Source: Anisus vortex (taxonomy: Eukaryota > Mollusca > Gastropoda > Planorbidae). From it: DNA of 64,000 bases. How positions within the stretch are numbered: position 1 is the first letter of the stretch; the number at the start of each line of letters is the position of its first letter. Below are positions 32,996-44,809 of this stretch, in pieces. The stretch is taken from NCBI GenBank assembly GCA_949126835.1, contig OX421499.1, forward strand, positions 8,015,026-8,079,025, in the 5' to 3' direction. A model generated the notes under the pieces. That model worked only from the letters and a program-made list of their open reading frames with translations. It had not been told where the DNA came from and did not search any database. A program made the translations under genes and the position numbers.

Positions 32996-33570
32996 ACAAG
33001 GGCTGGTGTCACACGTTGCGGTAAACTTTGGGTGTCTCCCCAACCCACGCCCACGACTTTCACACTAGTTTTTGTTGCCTTAATATAAGCCTACATTTCA
33101 AATATGACAAAAACCATAACAATATTAATTAAATATTAAAAGTAAAAGTAAAAGCAATAAAGAACTGAAACAACCGTACGGTTAGTTGTTGTTATTTTTT
33201 ACATTAAAAGTACTTTATTTAAATTTTCCTTTTCTGCTCTTCATAACTGCAAACTTGTCAAACACCTCATCAAAATCTATATCATTCACGGTATACCTTT
33301 GAATTGATAAAAAAGCCAGATCAGAAAGTCTCGATTGACCCATGGTGGAGCGTAAATAGCTTTTTATAAGCTTTAGTTTTTAAACATTCAGTTCACATAA
33401 AGCCACAGACACACATACCGTTAGAAATAATTGATAATTGAAGGTCTTTCGAGAGTGTTGGAAAAGATTCTATAAAGTCACATTTCTCTATGAATTTCAA
33501 AATATATAATACTGACCAGTCCATGGCTTTTTTTAAGGTCAATATCAGTGTCACGGTTCTGGACGCAACC
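32996..33570 (-). mobile_element. hAT transposase 3' remnant (ZMYM1/ZBED-like)
   Basis: The right end on the minus strand is marked by CAGTGGCGTAACAAGGG at 32996. On the minus strand, 33180-33540 encodes a degraded hAT C-terminal dimerisation region: MDWSVLYILKFIEKCDFIES, then KLKLIKSYLRSTMGQSRLSD and LAFLSIQRY. Stops interrupt it. The 5' part and other TIR are not found. Confidence 0.65.
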
Positions 33571-35955
33571 ATGACTCATTAGCACGTAGATAGATAGTGG
33601 AACGTAAGATCATAGATTAGCGCAAGTTTGGGATAGAACGCAGAAGAGTAGTCTGACGCCATAAACATTTATATCTCATTAAACTGTGGCTCTCAACACC
33701 TTTCCTCAACCTTCACTACATTCTTTTATTTCCCCAATTCAGAGTTTACTAGCTGAATGCTGCCGAATTGGTACTCAATATTGGATGAATGAGAGTTAAT
33801 GTGTTATCTATATAAAAGTTACAATGTATATGTAATTATGTCATGTCTTAATGTATTAACTCATGTTTTTATTTTAATATGTTTGTATATAGGCAATACA
33901 TCATTGACCCAAATACTCGACCCCTCGCTTAACCCCCCCCCCCCCCGCTTACCCCCCCCCCCTTCGCGCCCCCGCCACCTCCTTATCTCCCCTCCACCTA
34001 TCCAACTCGTAGCGGCTTATTAGTTATTCCTTTTAACCCCCTTGTTCCGAGGAACTGACCAGAGGAAGTCGTTTCACACATATGTAACACCTCTCGGGGA
34101 AGACTTGACCCCTGAACCACTTGACATAGCTATATTAAGTCCCTTGTAGGGAAGATAAATCGTTTCCCCTCTCCTCTGTTGCCCTTCCACCCCGCTTGTC
34201 GACTGTAGTAAGTGCTTTCATCTAGACCCCTCACCCCGCCTACCCCCCTCCCCCTTCTCCCTCTAGTGAGTCATCCCCTTTTACAGAAATGCTTCGAACT
34301 AGCCAATGGAAATCATACCTAACTCTAAATTAAGGGAGTTAACCAACCAAATTGAGAGCGATCACGTGATTTTAGTCCCACGGACGCTACGCAAACTGTG
34401 TAATAAATATAAATGTACTGTTTAATAAATCTAAATGTATTGTTTAAATACATTTGTTTTATTTTTTCTTAGTGTAGGTCTACATGTCCGCGGGAGGGAT
34501 TAAGGGGCAATGTGATTATCTGTCTTGGGGTTAAGTGTCAGGGATTAAATATCGCGGGATCAAATGTCACCAAACCGGAACGGCTTGGACAATAGGACCC
34601 ACACCCGGTAGTGGTATGTTGTCTTAGCGAGACTAGGAGCTTGCTATTTTCTCGCAAAGGCTCTCAATCATGGTCGGAATGGACAATGAACAATGTTTAT
34701 TTGCCACATACTACCTAGGTACAATAAAGACATAGTCAACATTTTACAAGACAGTTATAGCCTTGGTAAATAATATATTGATCAATAATAGTAATACATA
34801 TAATATATAAAGTAATGCATATATTCATAATAATAATGAAAATAATAATTAATTAATTAAAGGTATCCCAAAATAAAATTCAAGGGGGATAATTAAATTT
34901 ATAATACAATTTATAAGGGGGAGGGGTGAACAAACAAACTTATTTTACATAGAAATAACATAGAAATACAGTTACATCATTTTCACTAGACCTGCTTCGC
35001 ATTTACACAGTGACAACAAACATTTGAGAAATGACTCACAGTTTTTCATGCGGCTTTGTATATTACATTACTTTTCCTGACTATCTCGCATTAACAGAGG
35101 GACAACAGCTGGCCTGCACTTGGCTCACATGCCTGACGTAAGAGTGATTGTGCAGAGGGCAGAACTAGCTCATCCACGACTGATGACCCGTCCTTAGGGG
35201 CGGGAAGTCAGTACGGCTAATAGTGAAGTTGCCGATTCCATGCGACATTTAAACGCCGAAATACCCACAGGAGTTAAAAAGAGCTCCAAGCCAAGACCAC
35301 TTTGTCCTAACACCTCCTAATGAAAAAAAAAAGAATTTTAGCAGATGATAAAATTAAACCTGACAACTAAATTGTATGTTTTAGACATAAACCATTAATG
35401 TGAAAGTTCAACAATGACATTATACATTTGATATAAATGAACCAATAATATAAAAAAAAAAGAAAGATAATAATAAGAACTATGACATGGTCCGTGTTAA
35501 TTTTTTTAAATTAAATATAAATCTATTTTAACGATTTTTTCTAGAACGTTCTTTTGCTTTTGACTTTGGTCTTGCTACGACGCTTACTAAAGTGTCTTAT
35601 AAGAATAAATGTAAAAAAATATATATACTAGAGCAGGTTTACTTTTAGGCTATTGGCACGCTGAATGATTTAGAATTCAGAGTTTGGCACACTATTAGCA
35701 AAAGGTTGCCGACCAATTACATGACCTCTATGTCATCTAAGACCCATACTTTGGAATAGTATTTACGGAATATTAAGAGAATCGATATAGTCTAGCTCTC
35801 TCATTCAAATAAGCACCATAATGCAAGCTATATGGTGATGACACACCGTGCTGCTAGTCATTTTCATTTATTTGATTATGATCTGACATCCGTTCTATCA
35901 ATGGACTAGAACAACAGTGCGTGCTATGTAAAATTCTTTTTATATTGTTTTTCTT
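33571..35955. other. No gene seen; C-rich patch
   Basis: 33930-34260 is unusually C-rich with several long C runs. 34690-35330 has moderate complexity but no frame with protein character. LTR-like character was considered but no paired LTR was found. Confidence 0.35.
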
Positions 35956-35959
35956 TTCC

Positions 35960-36046
35960 ATTTGGGTGTCACCCCCCAGAGAGGAAGTCGCCCGGTGCGG
36001 TCCACACCCTCCGCATCCGCCCCCACGATACGCCACTATATAATGT
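35960..36046. mobile_element. hAT-like 3' terminal fragment
   Basis: GGGTGTCACCCCCCAGAG, CCGGTGCGGTCCACACCCTC and CCCCCACGATACGCCACT resemble the 3' end of ZMYM1-type hAT elements. Only the end is present, next to the (TA)n. Confidence 0.5.
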
Positions 36047-36050
36047 ATAG

Positions 36051-36051
<1 letters not shown>

Positions 36052-36115
<64 letters not shown>

Positions 36116-36126
36116 TATATATATAT
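36052..36126. repeat. (TA)n microsatellite, left
   Basis: Nearly pure TA dinucleotides next to the long-TIR element. Confidence 0.93.
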
Positions 36127-37258
36127 CAAGGACTACTGAAGACAGGACGTGCAGGGTTGAATTTCTGACTTCCTAGCTAAGGCCAGTTTTTTTACAAGTA
36201 GCGATACACTCCCTTGGCGCAGTGATATAATGTTAACTATTATTAAGTAACTAACAAAATTCTTTACTACTATGATTCATTGTATTAATGGTTTATGTCA
36301 TTGTCATTAATTTAATGACATAGAACGATCTAATAGCCATTAAAATGTCTTAATAATTACCAAGCATGAGCGCACTATTTTTTAAGGAGTATGAATAGAA
36401 GGCGCAGTTTGGTTCCAAAATGGATACTTGTTGTTGGATTTTACTTCACTGTGTTTGTTTTTATTTTTTCGATCGTGTATTTTTAATGAAAATGCCTTAT
36501 AAATGTGGTGTAGTTAATTGTAAAGGTAATTATAATGCTGCCAACAAGTGTCGTTTGTTTAAAGTGCCAAATAGTGCATGTATACCATTATTGAAAGCAG
36601 AAAATTTGAGAGGAGAGCACAATGTTTGATTATTTTTATCTATCACAGTCAATTTACATTGTTTTTATTCCTTGGTCATGAAAACACATAAATTTTGCCA
36701 TAGATATAGAAATCAAATTATCGTATTTATAATTATGGTATACATGTACCACTTGGCAAAATTCTCAACCCAAATAATGGACTTACTTCATAATCACTTT
36801 TTTTAGAGGCTTTGCATTTGTCTCTTAATTATGAGCGAGATAAATTTTATGGGTGGGTTACGTTTTTCCCTTTTTAGGTCAAGAAATAACGATTTTTTTG
36901 AAATTTTTTTTCACTTTATTTTATTCCTTAGGTGACCCCCCACACGAAACCGTCAACACCAACCGCATATATATATATAGGGTATCATGTGTACGGCCCT
37001 AATCATTCAATCATCTAAATAGATCTTAAATAATATTCAAATGCTCTTTTAAACCCTCTCAATCCTAACCCCTCATTAGTAAACGGCCCTGCACATTAAC
37101 ATTATTGACATTATTGACATTAATTATGTTAGTTACTTAATAATAGTTTACTTCATATATAAGCGCGACAAAGAAAGTGTATCGCTACTGTTAAAAAAAC
37201 TGGCCTTAGCTAGCTAAGTCAGAAATTCAAGTCTGCATGTCCTGTCTTCAGTAGTCCT

Positions 37259-37260
<2 letters not shown>
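36127..37260. mobile_element. Long-TIR DNA transposon with THAP-like ORF, set in (TA)n
   Basis: The left end (36127 on: CAAGGACTACTGAAGACAGG) and the right end (37260 leftwards, same text inverted) form terminal inverted repeats of about 130-150 bp at roughly 85% identity. They include AAGGCCAGTTTTTTTA, AGTAGCGATACACT and AACTATTATTAAGTAACTAA. (TA)n tracts lie outside both ends, so the target may have been TA-rich DNA, or the tracts may belong to the element. The interior has a short THAP-like ORF and no full transposase. Superfamily not fixed; P-like and Kolobok-like are candidates because both encode THAP proteins. Confidence 0.75.
36492..36629 (+). pseudogene. THAP-type zinc-finger N-terminus, truncated
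   Basis: The frame from the ATG at 36492 reads MPYKCGVVNCKGNY, then CRLFKVPN. That is the start of a THAP (C2CH) DNA-binding domain: MPxxC, C four to five residues later, and the F-x-x-P block. The ORF stops after 45 residues, before the downstream C-x2-H pair would be expected. It lies inside the long-TIR element and is probably the relic of its transposase. Confidence 0.6.

Positions 37261-37339
<79 letters not shown>
37261..37339. repeat. (TA)n microsatellite, right
   Basis: Nearly pure TA dinucleotides. Confidence 0.93.
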
Positions 37340-37342
<3 letters not shown>

Positions 37343-37424
37343 GTGTGTGTAAGTTTCTCTCCATTCTCCACTATAACTAAATCTAGTATCTATTATGCAT
37401 CTATCTATAAATGTTACTATATAT

Positions 37425-37890
37425 CTATAAAGTATCTCCATTGGCTCCTGGTGATAGTGTACGTAAATTACAAAATTCTGTTTCTTACGTACAAATGCAT
37501 AAACGGCACTGCTCTTTCCTATCTTAGAGAACTTATTTCAAAGCATGAGCCATCAAGGGAACTGCGCTCTTCATCACAGTCACTCCTTAAAACTTCCAGT
37601 GTGGCTGAATACAAAAAGAAGTGCCTGGGAGTACGATCATTTGAATCTGTGGAGCCTTTTCTATGGAACAGCTTACCTCAGATACTGAGAGAATCTGAGA
37701 CAAAAGAGTCTTTTTTTCAAAGAACTTAAAGACATTTCTCTTTGGCTAGTCGATGTGTGCCTTACATACAAATACATCTGCCACCGCAATTCACACCGAG
37801 AGCGCACTGAGCAAGCTAAATTTAATAGCATGGATAAAAGGGCTATAAAAATGCACATTGTTATTATTATTATTATTATTATTAAATCTA
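37425..37890 (+). mobile_element. CR1/L2-like LINE 3' end with (TTA)n tail
   Basis: The translation from about 37428 reads LHWLLVIVYVNYKILFLTYK, CINGTALSYLRELI, then VRSFESVEPFLWNSLPQ and the ESETKESFF terminus. This is the C-terminal end of a LINE reverse transcriptase. A frameshift follows at about 37725. The 3' part has GGCTATAAAAATGCACATTG and an ATT trinucleotide tail (37860-37885). Tails at 5403, 14451 and 22430 belong to the same family. Confidence 0.8.
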
Positions 37891-38095
37891 TCTATATATC
37901 TATCATCAATCCTATCTAATTAACTATCTCTCTATCATATATATCTATCTCTTTATCTAACTATACAACCATCTATATATCTATCTGTCTGCCTTTATGT
38001 CTCTCTATCATATATATCTATCTCTTTATCTAACTATACAACCATCTATATATCTATCTGTCTGCCTTTATGTCTCTCTATTTATCTATCTTATA
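37890..38095. repeat. (CTAT)n-like microsatellite with a duplicated ~70-bp unit
   Basis: CTATCTATATAT tetramers. A unit containing CTCTTTATCTAACTATACAA occurs twice, at about 37948 and 38020. Confidence 0.8.
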
Positions 38096-38099
38096 TTTT

Positions 38100-38544
38100 C
38101 CATAGCTATGTGTTTACGCATTTATGCATTTTTTCTTTCTATCTTTCTTCTAAGTACACGTATTCCTATCATGTTTATTGAAACGAAATAGAAATCATTT
38201 AATGAATAATAACGTGTTCATTGTCATGGTTACGGTGAGTTGCGAAGGTGCATACGATTCTATTTAAAATGTATATTACTATATAGAAGAAATATTTCTT
38301 ATATTATTAATGAGGGCTACTTAAAAGAAACAAATTTATTCGCAAAAGTTTGTAAAGAAAAAAAAACATTTGATTTAAATTAAGAAAATAATAAAGGAGA
38401 TAACTCTGTATTATATTTGAGATCATACGGTATTTCTCCAGTTATCTTTCTTTGCACTGAATGTACACATAAACACACTGTATTTCACTACACTTTTTTC
38501 TTTAACCGCGCTTAGGCTAACTGGCAATGATATCATAAAGACAG
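38100..38544. other. No gene seen
   Basis: AT-rich; nothing recognised. Confidence 0.35.
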
Positions 38545-38552
38545 TGAGCTAT

Positions 38553-39393
38553 GGCGGGCATGTCAAACTCGCTACCCGCGGTCCACGTGCGCCCCTTTTC
38601 AAGCTCACCTGCGGCCCGCATTGTTTTTGTTTCGCAAAGTGCTGAAATTATTTTATTTGCTGAGACGAGAAAAAAATATTTTGGAGATAAAAGGCGAAAA
38701 CACAGACGCAATAAACCGAAGATGAATGTTTTTAAAAATCTGGGTTATGCTATTGCCTTTATTTAACAGTTAACTTGTTACTATATTATAAGTATTTATC
38801 ACAAGGTAAAAACAAGGTCACCAATCGGTTGCAAGATAACATCCAGTATTTTGTTACAAAACAAATCTTTTTGAAATCACAATAAAACCAGGGCCGGATT
38901 TAGAATTGATAAGGCCCTAAGCTAATTGAGATATGTTTTATTTTATAAGTGCAGATATTACATAATCAACATAATGCAATTTATTTCTTTACTTTTTCTT
39001 CAAAATGATCGAACATATTCCTCGAACCTTTAACAAAATCCGGTGGTGGTGGCTGGGGAGGGGGGGTATAACATTTTAATTAGGGAGGGTGGGTTGGCTT
39101 TTTGCACGAGTTGTAAATGATGTGAGACAATGGGGGCATAGGGGGATGAAACTACGGCCCACATTGCATGACGTCATTTGTGGGCGGCCGCTGAATCAGT
39201 ATTAGTTTGATCCGTTAAGTTTGGAGCTGTCTCTTAGCCAAATGTAGCGCAAGTGTACAATTTGAATTAATTAAATATTAATTTCATTAAATTTCGGCAT
39301 ACAATGTGGGTTCCCTAGATTTTTTTGTTGGGCCTACCCGTCTTACTTATATTATCGTATGCGGCCATTGGTTTGATTTGAGTTTGACTACCC
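38553..39393. mobile_element. hAT-like MITE with 8-bp target duplication
   Basis: Left end GGCGGGCATGTCAAACTC and right end GAGTTTGACTACCC form an imperfect TIR. TGAGCTAT flanks it at 38545-38552 and 39394-39401. The subterminal text CTGCGGCCCGCATTG is typical of this hAT group. A second element end (CAGGGCCGGATTTAGAA, 38890) indicates nesting. No transposase frame. Confidence 0.82.
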
Positions 39394-39577
39394 TGAGCTA
39401 TAGAATTCGAAAAACAATTTTTTTTAGTGATTAATTTTAGATAATAACTAAAAAAACATCGTCTCTTTAAAAAGGTGAGACTTTTAAAATACTTTCATTA
39501 TTATTTTCCTGTATATGCGTTTCTTTTCATGCATTAGCCCTTCAAAAGATGTTTGCCCATCCTTGACCAATAGTTTG

Positions 39578-39668
39578 AGGTAAAGTAAAGGCCACACAAT
39601 CTTTAGTACACCGAGGCCACGGAAACTTGTTAACGCTGATTCACAGGCCCTATCGATACAATGGGTCT
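39578..39668 (+). mobile_element. SINE family 1, 3' fragment
   Basis: GGTAAAGTAAAGGCCACACA and GAGGCCACGGAAACTTGTTA match the SINE 3' half. Confidence 0.65.
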
Positions 39669-39959
39669 GACGGTTATATTTTTTTTTACACTCAAAGAAA
39701 GAAAAGAGGCAAATGTAAAGTTAATAGATCTATAAATGGTTTATCAGTAAGGATAATTACACCCGTTAGATGCGTTAAAAAAGAATTTATGAAACGGGAC
39801 GTTTTTTTAGCGAATCCTTGTTGGTGCGACTGAATTGGAGCGACCGTTTTGGCCCAGGCCGTTTTAATACGAATGAATATAAAATAATGTTAAAAAAAAA
39901 CAATAATTTAGAAACTTGGTTTGTAATGTTGTTTCAAGGTTCCATAAAAAAAACATTAC

Positions 39960-40055
39960 GAGATAGTCTTCTCAGGTAGGCGTATCAATGATGTTGCTTA
40001 TAGTCTTCTCAGGTAGGCGTATCAATTATGTTGCTTATAGTCTTCTCAGGGTGGG
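39960..40055. repeat. 37-38-bp tandem repeat, about 2.5 copies
   Basis: ATAGTCTTCTCAGGTAGGCG recurs at about 39964, 40001 and, partly, 40038. Confidence 0.8.
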
Positions 40056-40078
40056 GGAGCGGCACAGAATAAATATAG

Positions 40079-40352
40079 AACACGGTAGTCGAGCGGCAGT
40101 GCGTTCGGCTGGCGTACCGATGGTCCTGGTTTCGAATCCTGTTGAGGGCTAGGATTTTTTCTCGCGTCTGGAGGGTGACACAGAGTCTACCCAGCTCTGA
40201 TGGGTACATGACCTTAGTTGTTGTAAAGTAAAGGCGGCTGTGCATTGTATTTTACACAATCACCGAGTATGCCGTGGCTACAGAAACTGGTAAACGCTGT
40301 TTCACCGGCTCTATGATCAGTTTAGTCAGAAGGGTACACTACTCTCTCCACT
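40079..40352 (+). mobile_element. SINE family 1, full-length copy
   Basis: tRNA-like head with box A (TAGTCGAGCGGCAGTGCG) and box B (TTTCGAATCC), body with GAGTCTACCCAGCTCTGATG, and 3' half with CACAGAAACTGGTAAACGC. Confidence 0.88.
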
Positions 40353-40359
40353 TTAAATG

Positions 40360-40995
40360 TGCAAAAAACAAAATTATTTGATTTTGTTTTTTTTTCAAAC
40401 CTAAAAATCCCTGACCAATAATGCTGTTCAAGTATGTTTGGACTTGGAAAAAGATCGCAGTTATCTAATGAAAGGGTGAATTACCTTGATGTGTTCTTGT
40501 TAACGGACAATACATTTATCAAACTAAAGACAAAACATTTCTATCTTAGCGCCTTTCATGCCTTCGTCTGCAGCTGCGAATACTTTCTAATTTCTTCCAT
40601 TTATCTCTACGCTGACTCAATAATAATTATTTTTTAAGACACTCGTTGTTAACTGGCCACACAGACCACACTGACCACATCCGTTCACTATTTTAGTTTG
40701 CATCTTTTTTTCTCCTTGAACTGTATACTCCAACATGGACAGTGGACCTGAGTTCTGTTTATTTTATTAACACGATGTCCAGTTGAGTGTCGTGGCTTTA
40801 AACGAATATCTTAAGTTATTTTAACAACGTTTTAAATTTAAAAAGAACTTACGTTGATCAATCTTAACCACCTAACAATCATCTTCTCAATCTGTCGGAG
40901 CGATGTGTTCAAAAAGAGTTCATATCTTAAACGTGGATTTTTAAAAGATTTATATTCGACTCTGTTTTACATATCTAGATCTAAATGTTGTCATC
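40360..40995. other. No gene seen
   Basis: AT-rich. Short open frames exist without protein character. Confidence 0.35.
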
Positions 40996-40999
40996 AAAT

Positions 41000-41405
41000 C
41001 AAAGACTCTAAAAAGATGGACCGCTTGCTATATTTTTAGAGTTGAGTAGTTAGTTTGCTTGTGCACGGCCTTCAATGCTGGCCTAAACTTTCCGGTGTAC
41101 ATAAATACAAAGACTCTAACTATAAGAAGACGGACCACTTACTCTATTTTTAGAGTTTGACACTTGTTGTTTTTCTCGTGCGCAGCAATAATACAGTCTT
41201 CAATGACTCCTAAACGTCCCTAAAGACTTACGCTGTATACAAATTTTGATTTTAATCTAAACTTTCCATTGAGAAAATCTTAGCGAATTATTAAACCGGA
41301 AGTCTACTGGACGTAATGTGATCGAAATTCCGAAACTAAGTGTTTCAAGTTATCAAATAGCAAAAATATCAAACCAAGCGGTCCATCTTATTATAATCTT
41401 TAATC
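41000..41405. mobile_element. MITE of the GGACCGCT-TIR family, one copy plus a loose left end
   Basis: A full copy spans about 41111-41404: left end AAGACTC...GAAGACGGACCACTTACTC, right end AAGCGGTCCATCTTATTATA. An additional left end with AGATGGACCGCTTGCTATAT lies at 41013. The body contains TTAGCGAATTATTAAACCGG, also found in the other copies. Confidence 0.75.
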
Positions 41406-41778
41406 AAATAAATAAGAAATAAAAAATGCCTTTACTCATTATACACAAAAACATCTAGCAGCAAAACGAAAAGCGCCATGCATCCGCACCCAAACGGCTA
41501 AGCCAAAAACACACGTACCAATAACTATGCGCACTTTTAAAGTGTAATGAGAAAAACAGTACAAGACCTTTTTTTCAGAGTTTGGAATGGAGAATTCTGG
41601 TGGAAAATGTTAAAGAACGTGTTGTTAATATTGATATTGAAAACAGATTTATGTGCCAAGTTTAAGTTCGAGATAAGGAACAATAATGGGCAGAAATAAA
41701 AACATTCCGAACACTTGCCAGCCAGAATGAGAGAAATAATACAATCTTATATCTCTGTGGCATTTATTTACGTGAGGC

Positions 41779-41914
41779 TTCCATGAGGTTGAAGAGACTG
41801 ATCTTGGAAATACAGGCACGGTCACACTGGGCGCGGATGAATACAGCGGAGAGGATTATATTTTCTCGTGGGAACCGTCAAACCACTCATACTTGTTTCA
41901 GAAATCTTGTATAC
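41779..41914 (+). CDS. Possible exon of an unrecognised gene
   Basis: Open frame, richer in G+C than its surroundings, reading LGNTGTVTLGADEYSGEDY then IFSWEPSNHSYLFQKSC. It ends at a good donor (C|GTAAGT, 41915). A possible acceptor (GTGAG) precedes 41777. If spliced to 42240 the frame continues in phase 1 to a stop. The peptide looks protein-like, but I do not recognise a domain, and no start codon or upstream exon was found. The frame also stays open through the donor for about 45 more codons. Confidence 0.35.
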
Positions 41915-42239
41915 GTAAGTATGTGTTTAAAGTCGAACACCACACTGTCCACACAATCGTTATCGTAAGCCGTTACTTCACGTGTTCCATGACCGGAAGG
42001 TCAAATAACTGTGTGGTAAACAAAAACATACTAAAAGTACATCCAAACCACCTTTAAAACAAATCAATTTGAATGTAAATATTATTATTTCGGAAAGAAA
42101 GAAACACGTGCATTTATTGACTTCCATCATTTGATGGGGTGATCTTATTTATAACGGTATTTCTCCCTCCCTAACACCATGCCCCAAAACAACCATGCTA
42201 ATTATATTATTTATTTTTAGTCATGCACTCTTCCGCCAG

Positions 42240-42343
42240 GCGTAAAATGGGTCAATGGGTACGAACTGCAGACGCCCTGCGACGAACGCGCACCTGTAAT
42301 AGCTCACAACTTTCTCTCCATCAAGGTCAAGATCGTGTTGTAG
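42240..42343 (+). CDS. Possible terminal exon of an unrecognised gene
   Basis: Preceded by a pyrimidine-rich acceptor (CACTCTTCCGCCAG), it reads VKWVNGYELQTPCDERAPV, then IAHNFLSIKVKIVL and TAG at 42341. Phase agrees with the exon at 41779-41914 (1 + 104 nt = 35 codons). Function unknown. Confidence 0.35.
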
Positions 42344-42408
42344 TTTTTTTTGTTTCCTAAAATAGAACAGGAATTCAGCAAATCATAGAGAGAAAAGGAG
42401 GGATTTCA

Positions 42409-42789
42409 CAGGTATTACCACAGGTATTACCACAGGTATTACCACAGGTATTACCACACGTATTACCACAGGTATTACCACAGGTATTACCACAGGTATT
42501 ACCACAGGTATTACCACAGGTATTACCACAGGTATTACCACACGTATTACCACAGGTATTACCACAGGTATTACCACAGGTATTACCACAGGTATTACCA
42601 CAGGTATTACCACAGGTATTACCACAGGTATTACCACAGGTATTACCACAGGTATTACCACAGGTATTACCAGAGGTATTACCAGAGGTATTACCACACG
42701 TATTACCACAGGTATTACCACAGGTATTACCACAGGTATTACCAGAGGTATTACCACACGTATTACCACAGGTATTACCACAGGTATTA
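42409..42789. repeat. 12-bp minisatellite, about 32 copies
   Basis: The unit GGTATTACCACA recurs with a few CACACG and CAGAGG variants. The reverse frame stays open as (VIPV)n; this is a consequence of the 12-bp period. Confidence 0.95.
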
Positions 42790-43009
42790 CCCTCCCATAG
42801 TATTACACGGTGGTCTCAACATTTTCCGTACTCGCGGAACCCTTTCTGAAGTCTTTTGTTTTTACTATGAAGACGTTCCGGAAGTAAAAGAAGTAAATGT
42901 CGCAATTTACCTGAAATAAACTAAACATCATGACATGCAATGGAATTTTCTACGCTGCACTCTATGAAGATGCCTGCCTAGTCATTCCAGATCACCTCAA
43001 CTTGTGAGA

Positions 43010-43185
43010 TCAGTTGGTCCTGCGGCTGGCCCTGCGACTAATACACCGGACTGCAAACAAAATCGGCCCGGGTTCTATTGCTACCGCCGACCAATCCCTG
43101 CCTCCGTACATGAGTTTTGGGCTTAGGACGTAATAAATAATATTGTATCTAAAAGGAACGTCCTTCAAACTTTTAGTATAAGTGT
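43010..43185 (+). mobile_element. SINE family 2, full-length copy
   Basis: tRNA-like head: GTTGGTCCTGCGGCTGGCCC, CACCGGACTG, box B-like GGGTTCTATTGC, then CCGACCAATCCCTG. The 3' part, CTTAGGACGTAATAAATAAT and AAAAGGAACGTCCTTC, matches the LINE tails at 58152-58361. Confidence 0.7.
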
Positions 43186-43189
43186 ACCT

Positions 43190-44240
43190 GATGTGCACGA
43201 TTAGAGAACCGTCGGTCTAAGAAATAAATAGAAACATGAAGGTGAAGGCAATACCAAATCTCATTCGTCTTGTACACACATTTTTTTTTCTTTAATTTAA
43301 ACATCCAGTTGAACATTTTATATATATTCCCTGTTGTACTTTTAACAAAAAGTCCAGTGAGACAATAACAAATCAATTTACAGATACAAACATACATTTA
43401 AGCTATACACTCACACAATAGACGTAAAATGAAATGTGACTTGCTCATACGTGAGTGCTCAAAAGCAAATTCGGCTTTCTTAAAGATTCGACCTTTAAAG
43501 TTATTAAAATAAGTAGGCCTATATACACTAGCAGTCCCGGAGTACTTAATCAAAGGCATTAAAAAAAAAACTAACAAAGGTAAGAGAACATACAATTCAT
43601 ATAAGTTTTATTTTTTTGTTGTTTTTGTTTTTACAAATCATGTAGGTTCTATGTTTTTTTAATTTAAAAAAAAAATCTTGCTATAAGTGTTTTACTAAAT
43701 GAATAAAAAATAATAATATGAAAACTAAACTAAACTACATATTGATTCAAAATGGCTTTTTTTTTTTGCTAGAAAAGAAAACGCATTTTTATAAACACAA
43801 GCCCCAATATAAACACTGCTAGGCTATTTTAAAATACAACAACAACACCTAAATATTTCAAGTACCATATTTGTGTTACAACCCTAAAAAGAGAATAAAG
43901 GCATACTATTTAAACTCAGCTTTAAAAAATGACATCACTATATCCACATCAACCTGAATAAAGGTAGTACATTGTATTTTATAAGTACAACCATGAAAAT
44001 GTCAATAATTTATAAATACAAACATGAATAAAGACAACTCTATATAAAATCATCTTCTATTAACAAACAAAAAATATTTTAATAAACACAGAGTTGTAGA
44101 AACAAAAATACAATCATTGGTCATAATTAAGTACTGTATAAGTGACGTGTAAAGCCGTAAACATGATAAGTCATAGTAACTATTGCAGCTACAATGCAGA
44201 AAAAAAACATTTCTGAAGCCTCCAGATAATGCATAGAACC
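43190..44240. other. No gene seen
   Basis: AT-rich; many A and T runs. No coding sequence recognised. Confidence 0.4.
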
Positions 44241-44244
44241 ACAT

Positions 44245-44540
44245 TAGATAATGTTAAGTGCGACAGTGCACATAATGCAGATGGGACAATATGAGACACT
44301 GTGAGTCTGACAGAACAGATTATGCAAGGGGAACAATATGAGACACTGTGAGTTTGACAGTACAGATCATGCACATTGGACATAAAAAAATACTGTGAGT
44401 GTGACAGAACATAGCATGTACATGGGACAATATGAGATACTGTGAGTGTAACGGTACAGATTATGCACAGAGGACAATATTATACACTGTGAGTGTGACA
44501 TTGCAGATTATGCACATGGTCAATAATATGCACTATGAAT
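44245..44540. repeat. Degenerate ~58-bp tandem repeat, about five copies
   Basis: GACAATATGAGACACTGTGA, then CAGATTATGCACA, recurs with spacing of about 58 bp and clear divergence between units. Confidence 0.8.
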
Positions 44541-44544
44541 GCAA

Positions 44545-44800
44545 ATCATAGCGAATATCATAGCGATTAAATAAACCGGAAGTATACAATGCAAACGTGA
44601 ATGGGGAATTCCAAAAAGAGGTCATCCGAGTCATCAAAAAGCAGAAATATTAAAGCTAGCGGTCCATCTTATTATAGTCTTTGCTTATACATAATTTTCC
44701 ATTAATAAAATTGAATCATAGCGATTTAATAAACCGGAAGTGTACAATGCAAACGTGAATGGCGAATTCCGAATTGAAGTCATTCGAGTTTTTAAGGCAC
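44545..44800. mobile_element. Two right-end fragments of the GGACCGCT-TIR MITE
   Basis: CATAGCGATTAAATAAACCG at about 44558 and CATAGCGATTTAATAAACCG at about 44716, each followed by GCAAACGTGAATGG. The first copy ends AGCGGTCCATCTTATTATAG. Confidence 0.7.
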
Positions 44801-44809
44801 AAAGAGAAA

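Noticed and set aside
33640..34690. LTR of a retrotransposon
   Set aside because: Some LTR-like character (C-rich patch, AATAAA-like words), but no second LTR, primer-binding site or gag-pol sequence in the window.
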